Notes under the pieces: generated by a model
What the model saw: only the letters and a program-made list of their open reading frames with translations
Databases searched by the model: none
Told to the model about the DNA's origin: nothing
Origin: Flavobacteriaceae bacterium
Lineage (GTDB): Bacteria > Bacteroidota > Bacteroidia > Flavobacteriales > Flavobacteriaceae
Assembly: GCA_016764435.1 (NCBI GenBank)
Contig: JAESRX010000068.1
Location: 1 to 45,621 of the forward strand
Reading direction: 5' to 3'
DNA: 45,621 nucleotides
Program-made: the position numbers and the translations under genes
Shown here: positions 1-7,278 of the stretch, piece after piece
Layout of the letters: each line of letters starts with the position of its first letter
Numbering within the stretch: the first letter of the stretch is position 1

Positions 1-144
1 GCTTGAACGAGGCAATCGCTATTTTTGCAATGACCAAAGTTATTGACCAAATGCAATTTGGTGTGGCCTATGAAAAATCAACAGAACAATCACGTGATTT
101 TACGGGAACAGGTACTTTTGAAGCGTTGTTGCGTTTTCGGTTTT
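1..144 (+). repeat. Direct repeat copy A (3' end of porP)
   Basis: This copy is repeated at 4176-4319 with 142 of 144 bases identical. Similarity ends at the stop codons. The left boundary is unknown because the window begins inside the repeat. Confidence 0.95.
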
Positions 145-146
145 AA
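1..146 (+). CDS. PorP/SprF family outer-membrane protein, 3' end only
   Basis: This is the last 47 codons of a gene cut by the window edge; the reading frame enters at base 3 and stops with TAA at 144-146. The encoded tail matches the C-terminus of the complete PorP/SprF protein at 3443-4324 except for one Phe/Tyr change and the missing final residue. Bases 1-144 and 4176-4319 differ at only two positions (100/4275 and 126/4301). PorP/SprF proteins are outer-membrane partners of T9SS type B substrates, so an adhesin gene probably lies just upstream of the window. The gene is followed by a strong hairpin terminator at 283-317. Identity of the family is inferred from the complete copy. Confidence 0.88.
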   Translation, partial: LNEAIAIFAMTKVIDQMQFGVAYEKSTEQSRDFTGTGTFEALLRFRF

Positions 147-282
147 ACGTGAGCATATAGTGGAGCTTTACGGGTGGTTTTTAGCTGATTTTTTTGAGAG
201 GTTATCTGAAAATTGTATTGAGAAGGTGCTGCTATAAACACCATAATTAAAATCAAGAAGTCTATAAATTGACTCTATTAGT

Positions 283-317
283 AAGCCTCAAATATGTGTT
301 GATTTGAGGCTTTTTTT
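283..317 (+). terminator. Rho-independent terminator of upstream porP
   Basis: A perfect 11-base stem (283-293 with 302-312, left arm AAGCCTCAAAT) and an 8-base loop are followed by a run of T. The terminator after the second porP gene (4436-4466) has nearly the same stem, which supports duplication of the unit including its terminator. Confidence 0.9.
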
Positions 318-586
318 AATTTCACATAGGTGTTCATAACTATGAGTTTAGATCAACAAGAGAATGCATCCCCTTGATTATTAATTCTTAGTATCATTTT
401 TTACTTTATAATTGAAAACCTACTTAAAACTCCACATTAGTTTGAGAGCGTTAGTAGGGGCTAAGAGCATATAAAACCTTACAAAATGGCGAAGTGTCAT
501 CATTGAAAAAACGCACTAAAATTATGGTTTTATAAGTTGTTGATTAATAATAACATAAATATATATGTATTGTAATTAACTTGTGT

Positions 587-594
587 TACATTTG
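587..594 (+). promoter_or_regulatory. Possible -7 box TACATTTG for the adhesin gene
   Basis: The box matches the Bacteroidota consensus TAnnTTTG, but no TTG is found at the usual 19-21 base spacing upstream. If used, it gives an mRNA leader of about 300 bases containing the poly-C run at 615-622. This is a weak call. Confidence 0.35.
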
Positions 595-614
595 TTTTTA
601 ACTTTATACGATTT

Positions 615-622
615 CCCCCCCC
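615..622. repeat. Homopolymer of eight C
   Basis: Eight consecutive C stand out in otherwise very AT-rich intergenic DNA, about 275 bases upstream of the surface adhesin start. Such tracts can change length by slipped-strand mispairing; whether this one does is unknown. Confidence 0.9.
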
Positions 623-897
623 TCACTAATTTGTATGATTTTATTTTTTTAAATTAAATAATGAAATTGAATTTCAACTATATTTTCCCATAATTAGTTG
701 TTAAAACGATATTCTATAAGGAATAATTATGTTTTAAAATCAGTTTTAATATTAAGTAACAAATAAGTATATAATAAAACCAATAAACAGATTTATGATG
801 ATAGTCTTTCCTCCATGGTGTCAATTGACGTCTCGTATTTTTAATACTAAAAACAATTAAGGCATTCAAATTTTTTAATAATAACTAATTTTTTTAA

Positions 898-3345
898 ATG
901 AAAACAAAACTACTCTTGCCTTTTAAGGCAATGTGCGGATGGATATCTACGGCACAAAACATCGAAATACCAGATGTGAACTTTAAAAAACATAAAATTA
1001 CTACATTCATTGTTTTTTTAATGATTCTTTGTGTTGGGAATGCTCAGGAAGTATTAAAAACAACACATGTTTATGTTTTTAACCAAGATGTTAAGGACAT
1101 AGAAATTATAATCTCTTCTATTCAAGGAGAAAAGTCAATTATATTAATGTCTGAAAATGATGATTTTAAAAGTTTTTTGACTCAGATTTCTACGATTAAG
1201 AAGGACTTTTTGATTGAATCTGTAAACTTTTTTTCTCATGGTAAACCAGGAAGTTTTTTTATAGGAAATGAAAAAATTGATATTGAAACTCTTTCAAAAC
1301 CTCGACAAATGGGGTATTTATATGCTCTGAATATTTTTTTGAGTCAAAAAGGCAATTTTAACGTTTTTGCTTGTGATACAGGAAAGGGAATAATAGGAGA
1401 AAAGTTATATTCAAAGTTATCGGATTTGTCTAAATTTAAAATAGCGATGTCTAATAATAAGACCGGTGCTAATGGAGATTGGATTTTAGAGGTAAACAAC
1501 GGAGAGCACTTAAAAGGATATTTAGATGTAGCATTTTTAGAAAAAAAATACAGGCATTCTTTACAAGAAATTGTTAGTGAGTATTGTGTAACTGAATTTT
1601 CAGAGACCCCTAATCCAATTCATGAATTCGCATACGATCCTTTAAATAATGATATTTATGGAGTTGTTGGTTCTTTTGGAGAATCTTCACTAATTCGCAT
1701 CGATAAAAATGGAAATTTAATAAATGTTTCTTCGCCAACAAATCCATGGTATGAATCTGGAACTTATTTCTACCCTTATATAAGTACTGACCTTGCCTTT
1801 GCAAAGGATTCCGTTTATTTTCAAGTCAATGGGTTTATACTCGCAGCTTCGGATTTAAAATCTGAAACTATTTCTTTTAAAACGTCACATTCATTATCAG
1901 GAGAAAATGTATCGGGTTATGAGGCGGGAATGGCAGTTCGTGAGGGTATGATTTATACGACAGATGGGAATTCTTCAACGAACAATATTTGGAAATACGA
2001 TCCGACTACAGGTCTTTCAGAGGTTGTTGTCACTGGGCTTCCAGGTGGTTCTTCTGATGGATTAGAGTATTGTAAAAGTACGGATAAGATGTATTTTATG
2101 TCCAAAGAATTTGGAGTGTATGAAATTGATATTATAAATAATTCCACCGTGCAAGTTGTCCCTTTCAGCGCTTTGATAGGTTCTCAATATGCAAATTTTT
2201 CGATTGATCCATTAGGAAAATATGCATATGTCCATCATGGAAATAGTATTGGAAAATATAATTTGTTAACAGGAGAAGGAGAGCTTATTGTTCAAGGATT
2301 TCAAGGGACTTCAAGGCAAGATCTACTGTTTGCAAAATCTTCGGGAGATTCAATGAATTACAGTTTGTATTTTGCAGGAACTTCGTTCTTATATGAATTA
2401 AGAGCTTTCGAATTTTTGAGTCCTAAATTAGAGGAGGTGGTTTCGGAATGTGAAGTTTTTATAGAGGCCCCTGTATACCGTGAGTGTGGTCTAGAAATTG
2501 TAGCAACAACAAGCACGGAATTTCCAATATCTCTACATGGTACTACTGTTGTCACTTGGACGTATAATGATGGAAATGGAACGATAGGCACCCAAACGCA
2601 AAATGTACTTGTAAAAGATATTATTGCACCAGTTCCGAATATAGAAACATTAGCAGATATTACAGCGGCATGTGATGTCACAAGTCTAGAAGCACCAACG
2701 GCTACCGATAATTGTAAGGGAACCATCACAGGAGTACATACCGTTAGCTTACCAATAAATGGTAATGGTACCACAACAGAAATCACCTGGACTTTTGACG
2801 ATGGAAATGGAAACAGTACTACACAAACTCAATGGGTGATTATAGAAGACGTAGCTGCACCTGAACCAGATAAAGATTTAACAGATATTACAGGTCAGTA
2901 TGATGTTTACTTAACAGCACCAACCGCCACAGATAATTGTGTAGGAACAGTAATAGGCGCCACTACAGACCCCGTACATTACGACGAAATAGGAACCTTT
3001 ATTACCACTTGGTTTTTTGACGATGGATATGGAAATACGAGCAGTCAAACCCAAACCGTTATTATTGGAGAATCTGTAGAAAGTCATGGTTTTTCACCAA
3101 ATGATGACGGAATTAACGACACTTGGACCATCGATGGAATAGAAACGTATCCGAAATGTAAAGTGCAAGTATATAACCGAAACGGTGCTAAAGTGTACGA
3201 AAAAGTAGGCTATAAAAATACCTGGGATGGTTATTCTAATACGGGGTCTCATAAAAAAATGATGTCCGGAGCCTATTATTATATCATTCAGTTTAATAAA
3301 AATGGATTGAAACCTACATCAGGTTGGTTGTATATTAATTATTAA
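898..3345 (+). CDS. T9SS type B surface protein: DUF4347, propeller-like and HYR-like domains
   Basis: This is an 815-residue secreted surface protein. A signal peptide hydrophobic core sits unusually late (about residues 34-48, ending near GNAQ) after a 32-residue N-terminal extension. Residues about 58-210 resemble DUF4347, with FFSHGKPG and NVFACDTGKG segments. Residues about 225-515 look like a beta-propeller. Three HYR-like immunoglobulin repeats follow (about 520-725), with recurring APTATDNC and TWTFDDGNGN motifs. Residues 729-815 form a gliding-motility type C-terminal domain beginning SHGFSPNDDGINDTW, the T9SS type B sorting signal. The type B PorP/SprF partner follows 97 bases downstream, the usual pairing. 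An adhesive or motility-associated role is inferred; the ligand is unknown. Confidence 0.88.
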   Translation: MKTKLLLPFKAMCGWISTAQNIEIPDVNFKKHKITTFIVFLMILCVGNAQEVLKTTHVYVFNQDVKDIEIIISSIQGEKSIILMSENDDFKSFLTQISTIKKDFLIESVNFFSHGKPGSFFIGNEKIDIETLSKPRQMGYLYALNIFLSQKGNFNVFACDTGKGIIGEKLYSKLSDLSKFKIAMSNNKTGANGDWILEVNNGEHLKGYLDVAFLEKKYRHSLQEIVSEYCVTEFSETPNPIHEFAYDPLNNDIYGVVGSFGESSLIRIDKNGNLINVSSPTNPWYESGTYFYPYISTDLAFAKDSVYFQVNGFILAASDLKSETISFKTSHSLSGENVSGYEAGMAVREGMIYTTDGNSSTNNIWKYDPTTGLSEVVVTGLPGGSSDGLEYCKSTDKMYFMSKEFGVYEIDIINNSTVQVVPFSALIGSQYANFSIDPLGKYAYVHHGNSIGKYNLLTGEGELIVQGFQGTSRQDLLFAKSSGDSMNYSLYFAGTSFLYELRAFEFLSPKLEEVVSECEVFIEAPVYRECGLEIVATTSTEFPISLHGTTVVTWTYNDGNGTIGTQTQNVLVKDIIAPVPNIETLADITAACDVTSLEAPTATDNCKGTITGVHTVSLPINGNGTTTEITWTFDDGNGNSTTQTQWVIIEDVAAPEPDKDLTDITGQYDVYLTAPTATDNCVGTVIGATTDPVHYDEIGTFITTWFFDDGYGNTSSQTQTVIIGESVESHGFSPNDDGINDTWTIDGIETYPKCKVQVYNRNGAKVYEKVGYKNTWDGYSNTGSHKKMMSGAYYYIIQFNKNGLKPTSGWLYINY

Positions 3346-3381
3346 TTAGAACTGAGAAATTAGATTTTAGTGTTGATCTGT

Positions 3382-3416
3382 ACGAAATCAACAACCGTCA
3401 TCCTCGCGGAGGCGGT
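3382..3416. repeat. GC-rich palindromic spacer between adhesin and porP
   Basis: Just after a GTTGAT/ATCAAC inverted pair near 3373-3393, the sequence CCTCGCGGAGG forms a tight GC hairpin flanked by CCG/CGG. It stands out from the AT-rich surroundings and resembles short intergenic palindromes common in this phylum. It could stabilise the upstream mRNA or attenuate porP transcription. Confidence 0.45.
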
Positions 3417-3442
3417 GAAACCATCATCAAAAAACAATAAAA

Positions 3443-4324
3443 ATGAAAAATAGTATCATCATAAGTGCCTTTTTACTGCTAATTATGAGCAGTCAGATCC
3501 AGGCCCAACAAGACCCTTATTACATGTTGTATAAATACAATATGAACATCGTTAATCCGGCCTACGCAGGAAGTTCAAATTTCAGTGAATTAAGTACAGG
3601 ATTTCGCATGCAATGGGTAGGCGTAGAGGATGCACCCAAAACGCAGTTCTTAAGTTATTCAGCGCCGCTAAAACGCAATTTAGGAATAGGACTGTCCGTA
3701 GTTAATGACGAAGTTTTTGTATTAAAAGAAACGGATATTACCTTGGACCTGTCGTATCATATTAAATTAAATGAGGACTACTTATTGTATTTCGGTTTAA
3801 AAGGAGGAGGTTCTTTTATCACTATAGATTTGACAAGAGCGAATGTCCAAAACGATCCATTATTTACAGAAAATCAAAGTTTTTTCAACCCAACCATGGG
3901 GGCAGGATTGTATTTAAAAAATGAAAAATTCTATCTTACCTTGTCTACGCCTAATTTTTTAAGTGGAGAACGGTATGAGAAAGAAGGGAATGTTCCAGTG
4001 GCTGCTACGGATGAATTACACCTGTATGTTGGAGGTGGGTACAACCTAGAGCTAACAGAAAAAATAACGTTTATGCCTTCCATTATGATGCGTTATATAG
4101 ATGGGGTAGAAAACGCGTATGATTTAGCAGGGACCTTTGATTTTAACCAGAAAGTACAGGCAGGAATTAATGTTCGCTTGAACGAGGCAATCGCTATTTT
4201 TGCAATGACCAAAGTTATTGACCAAATGCAATTTGGTGTGGCCTATGAAAAATCAACAGAACAATCACGTGATTATACGGGAACAGGTACTTTTGAAGCG
4301 CTGTTGCGTTTTCGGTTTTTGTAA
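3443..4324 (+). CDS. PorP/SprF family type IX secretion outer-membrane protein
   Basis: This 293-residue outer-membrane beta-barrel has a clear signal peptide (MKNSIIISAFLLLIMSSQIQAQ). It also has the family hallmark near the mature N-terminus: QDPYYMLYKYNMNIVNPAYAG. The protein ends in an aromatic RFRFL-type terminus typical of outer-membrane proteins. PorP/SprF proteins attach or help translocate T9SS type B cargo, here almost certainly the adhesin encoded immediately upstream. Length fits the family (about 290-330). The 3' end is nearly identical to the partial gene at the window start, so it is one of at least two tandem paralogues. A terminator follows at 4436-4466. Confidence 0.93.
   Translation: MKNSIIISAFLLLIMSSQIQAQQDPYYMLYKYNMNIVNPAYAGSSNFSELSTGFRMQWVGVEDAPKTQFLSYSAPLKRNLGIGLSVVNDEVFVLKETDITLDLSYHIKLNEDYLLYFGLKGGGSFITIDLTRANVQNDPLFTENQSFFNPTMGAGLYLKNEKFYLTLSTPNFLSGERYEKEGNVPVAATDELHLYVGGGYNLELTEKITFMPSIMMRYIDGVENAYDLAGTFDFNQKVQAGINVRLNEAIAIFAMTKVIDQMQFGVAYEKSTEQSRDYTGTGTFEALLRFRFL
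4176..4319 (+). repeat. Direct repeat copy B (3' end of porP)
   Basis: Partner of the copy at 1-144, with two mismatches over 144 bases. One mismatch changes Phe to Tyr and the other is silent (TTG/CTG). Confidence 0.95.
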
Positions 4325-4689
4325 GGGGAAAAAGGACTCGTTTTAGAGTTGTATTATCCCATATTACAGGGAATTATAAGAATACTTTTTGACATAGGAA
4401 ACAGGACGGTATGCTTCCTTTTCTATGCGATTAACAAGCCTCAAAGTTTACTCTTTGAGGCTTTTTAATGTTTTAGATGCTTGTTTACTGCTCAGAGTGA
4501 CATGAGGATAAAGGCAGGTTATTCTCTGAGAAATAGTGTTTTTGTAAAAAGAAGAAAACTTAAATAGTTAGTAGCCGATGCAGGTCTCTTAATTTTTGGA
4601 TTTAAGTGAGCATGACTATTTTTTTGTGTCCCACAATTTCTTACGACCGATAGAACTAGCTTGTTTTTCATTGTTTTGTAAGTTTAAAA
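4325..4689. other. Intergenic region after porP
   Basis: The stretch holds the porP terminator (4436-4466). The rest, up to the convergent stop of the racemase-like gene, shows no gene or clear site. Confidence 0.6.
4436..4466 (+). terminator. Rho-independent terminator after porP
   Basis: An 11-base perfect stem (4436-4446 with 4453-4463; arm AAGCCTCAAAG) with a 6-base loop runs into a T run. It is almost the same stem as at 283-317. Confidence 0.88.
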
Positions 4690-5703
4690 TCATCCTTCAA
4701 AACAATTAAATGGTGCTTTATAGCGACCATTTGTTTGGTCCATTTCTAACTCTTCTAGTTCCAATACTCCAGACAAACAGACATCCTGATTTTTAAATAA
4801 TTTCATCCAGAAATCTCGTGGTTTTGTATTGAAAAAATCATCCAATTTCTTCTTGTCAAATACACCTACGACTAAGGTGTCTAACGTATCGGTTTTCCAA
4901 GTAGGCTTGTCGATTATTTCACAAAATAAATTCCAAAATTTGAGTTCCAAGGCTGCTAGAACTATCCATTTCTTATCTTCACATTGGTACACATTATAAT
5001 TTGCCAACATACCACTTAAAATAGGAGTTTTCTGATACGATAACCCTCCGTCTAGCATGGCATTTGGAATGACGGCTAAGGAAGCTGAAGCATCACAGAG
5101 CGATAAATCTACAAATTGTGGTTTTTGGTGTAATTTCTGAGCCAATAAACCCGTTGTACAAGCGGCAACTAACTGATAAGAACCCCCTGCGATATCGGCC
5201 AATTGAAACCCTGGAATGATAGGTGTTCCGGAGGCATCTTTATTCAAACTTAACAAACCGTTTTCGGCAATAAAATTTAAGTCATGTCCCGCTTTATGAC
5301 TTTTTGTAGCCATTTGCCCATATCCGGTAATTGAAATATACACAATATTTGGGTTGATCTGTTTCACGGTTTCGTAATCTAATTGAAAGGCCTTCATTAC
5401 TCCAGGACGAAACTGCTCTATGAATACCGCCGCAGTTTGTATCATTTTCACTATTTTTTGATAGCCCTCGCGTGTTTCATAATCGATTAGGCATTGGTTC
5501 TTTGTGTGATTTAAAGAATGATATAGGGGAGATACCTCGTTTTTTTTAGCTTGAAAATACCGCGTGCCATCCAGTCTTTTAGGGCTTTCAATTTTAAAGA
5601 TTTCCGCCCCCATTTGACTCAATAAGTGTGTGCCTAATGGTCCGGGTAATAACCGAGTGAAATCTATAATTTTTATGTTTTTTAAGGGAAGAGTCGGTGT
5701 CAT
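4690..5703 (-). CDS. CaiB/BaiF family III CoA protein, alpha-methylacyl-CoA racemase-like
   Basis: This family III CoA-transferase fold protein has 337 residues from the ATG at 5703 (MTPTLPLKNIKIIDF). The frame is open to 5799, but the extra 32 residues have no family counterpart. The N-terminus LPGPLGTHLLSQMGAEIFKIE is diagnostic. In alpha-methylacyl-CoA racemase the catalytic pair is a His in a GHD motif and an Asp 30 residues later in an LADxAGG motif. Here they are His140 (KAGHDLNF) and Asp170 (QLADIAGGS), exactly 30 apart, favouring a racemase over a carnitine-type CoA-transferase. It is the last gene of the beta-oxidation cluster, where a racemase would convert (2R)-methyl-branched acyl-CoA to the oxidisable (2S) form. 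Substrate is inferred. Confidence 0.82.
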   Translation of the reverse strand: MTPTLPLKNIKIIDFTRLLPGPLGTHLLSQMGAEIFKIESPKRLDGTRYFQAKKNEVSPLYHSLNHTKNQCLIDYETREGYQKIVKMIQTAAVFIEQFRPGVMKAFQLDYETVKQINPNIVYISITGYGQMATKSHKAGHDLNFIAENGLLSLNKDASGTPIIPGFQLADIAGGSYQLVAACTTGLLAQKLHQKPQFVDLSLCDASASLAVIPNAMLDGGLSYQKTPILSGMLANYNVYQCEDKKWIVLAALELKFWNLFCEIIDKPTWKTDTLDTLVVGVFDKKKLDDFFNTKPRDFWMKLFKNQDVCLSGVLELEELEMDQTNGRYKAPFNCFEG

Positions 5704-5891
5704 TGTGAATGCTTGTGTCTTGTTGGTTTTAGGATTTAAGAGTATTATATGCGAGGGTAAGAGGCATTTCATTAGCGACTTACCTTTCTCTAGAGTCACT
5801 CGAATTTGACCGTTTTTTAACTATTTCAAGGGAATTCGAGTGAGATGTCCTGAGTCTTTTTTCAATGTCATATTTAAAGAAGCTGAGAGAC

Positions 5892-7112
5892 CTATGTTTT
5901 GATTCTTGATGCGCTATTCATTTTTGCAGCTTTTCTTATGTTTGCAAACATTTCCTTAAATAAACTTCTAGAAATAAGGACTTTCATAATTTCATTGGTT
6001 CCTGCATATATTCTAGCCACCCTATTATCGGCATACATTCTGGCAATTGGATATTCCCACATATAGCCATAACCTCCAAATAATTGCAAGCATTCATCGA
6101 CTACTTTTCCATGCATATCTGTCGCAGAATATTTAGCCATGGAGGCACTTTCAGCGGTTAGTTGGTGTTGGGATAATTCTACAATACAACGGTCTATAAA
6201 TGATTGGTGTATCTGTACCTGTGTCGCGCATTCTGCGAGTTTGAATTGGGTATTTTGAAAAGCGGCAATTGGACGTTTAAAAGCGGTGCGTTCCGTGGTG
6301 TAAGCGATGGTGTCTTCTATGGCTCCTTCAGCTCCCGCTACGGCGGTAATTGCTACGGTTAGGCGTTCTCTTGCCAGTTCTGTCATCATTATTTTAAAGC
6401 CCATACGTTCCTCTCCCAACCTGTTTTCTTTTGGGACTTTTACATTGTCAAAAAATAATTCACAGGTGTCTTGACTTTTCATACCTATTTTTTTAAAGGG
6501 AACTCCCTTTTCATAGCCTTCCATTTCTGAATCCATAATCAGTAAAGTAACCCCTTCTTTTTCTGTTCCAGGATTGGTTTTTACGGCAATAATGGCCATG
6601 TCACACATGTATCCATTGGTGATAAAAGTTTTTTGACCGTTTACTAAATAATAATCTCCCTTATCCACAGCTGTCGTTCTCAACGCTTTTAAATCACTCC
6701 CACAGTTCGGTTCCGTCATTCCGATAGCCGTGATTATTTCTCCGGTGGCCATTTTGGGTAAGTATTCGGATTTTTGAGCTTCGGTTCCATAGTTGAGTAT
6801 ATAGGGAGCTACGATGTCTGAGTGCAATGAAAACCCAGGACCGGTAATGCCTTTTTTTGCAAACTCTTCTATTAATAAAGCGTTGAATGTAAAATCAAGA
6901 CCACCCCCTCCGTATTCAGCAGGCATGTCTATGCACAGCAAGCCAAGGGCTCCGGCGCGTTGCCATATTTCACGGCTGACCATGCCATTTTTTTCCCATT
7001 CGTCTATGTGATCAATCACTTCGTTGGAAATAAAATCTTGTATCATTTCACGCATCATTTGATGTTCTTCAGAAGCGTAATTATTTCGTTTTAATAAGGT
7101 GTCTTGTAACAT
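5892..7112 (-). CDS. Acyl-CoA dehydrogenase (long-chain/isovaleryl type)
   Basis: This FAD-dependent acyl-CoA dehydrogenase catalyses the first step of beta-oxidation. From the ATG at 7112 it is 406 residues, a normal family length; the open frame to 7226 adds 38 residues without family resemblance. Signature segments are present: AIGMTEPNCGSDL (flavin-binding loop), FITNGYMCDM, and LQLFGGYGYMWEYPIARMYAD near the C-terminus. The medium-chain catalytic Glu of a YEGT motif is replaced (IYAGTNEIMK). A Glu at about residue 245 in MTELARERL fits the position used by long-chain and isovaleryl-CoA dehydrogenases. It lies between the hydratase/dehydrogenase gene (166-base gap) and the racemase-like gene. 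Chain-length specificity cannot be read from sequence alone. Confidence 0.9.
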   Translation of the reverse strand: MLQDTLLKRNNYASEEHQMMREMIQDFISNEVIDHIDEWEKNGMVSREIWQRAGALGLLCIDMPAEYGGGGLDFTFNALLIEEFAKKGITGPGFSLHSDIVAPYILNYGTEAQKSEYLPKMATGEIITAIGMTEPNCGSDLKALRTTAVDKGDYYLVNGQKTFITNGYMCDMAIIAVKTNPGTEKEGVTLLIMDSEMEGYEKGVPFKKIGMKSQDTCELFFDNVKVPKENRLGEERMGFKIMMTELARERLTVAITAVAGAEGAIEDTIAYTTERTAFKRPIAAFQNTQFKLAECATQVQIHQSFIDRCIVELSQHQLTAESASMAKYSATDMHGKVVDECLQLFGGYGYMWEYPIARMYADNRVARIYAGTNEIMKVLISRSLFKEMFANIRKAAKMNSASRIKT

Positions 7113-7278
7113 GGTGTCTGTTTTATTTGTCGTTAGTTTTTTTCTTGGTGATGGATAGATTATTGTTTCCCGTAGTTCCTCCTTGTGATGTCTGTTTGTA
7201 GGATGTGACTTTCTCCATTTCAACATTTTGAAGGAAGAACGATTGTGGAAATTTCTCTAGCATATTCATTGCGTATTA

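Larger units (their letters stand above)
147..897. other. 750-base intergenic region upstream of the adhesin gene
   Basis: No convincing coding sequence was seen. The stretch holds the terminator of the upstream porP copy (283-317), a TACATTTG box (587-594), a run of eight C (615-622), and then about 270 bases of AT-rich sequence before the adhesin start. Confidence 0.7.

Noticed and set aside
43-237. Open frame of 64 codons at the window start
   Set aside because: It lies in a shifted frame over the porP 3' end and continues into non-coding sequence; the porP frame explains the conserved repeat.
2358-2786. 142-codon minus-strand frame inside the adhesin gene
   Set aside because: It is antisense to the HYR-like repeats and has no family features; a compositional shadow.
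1-4470. Mobile element bounded by the porP repeats
   Set aside because: No transposase, terminal inverted repeats or target duplications were seen; the repeat lies within coding sequence, so gene duplication is simpler.
5704-5799. 32-residue N-terminal extension of the racemase-like protein
   Set aside because: Family proteins begin right before the LKNIKIIDF strand, which the ATG at 5703 provides.
7113-7226. 38-residue N-terminal extension of the acyl-CoA dehydrogenase
   Set aside because: It has no family counterpart and starts upstream of a normal ATG at 7112 that gives the usual length.
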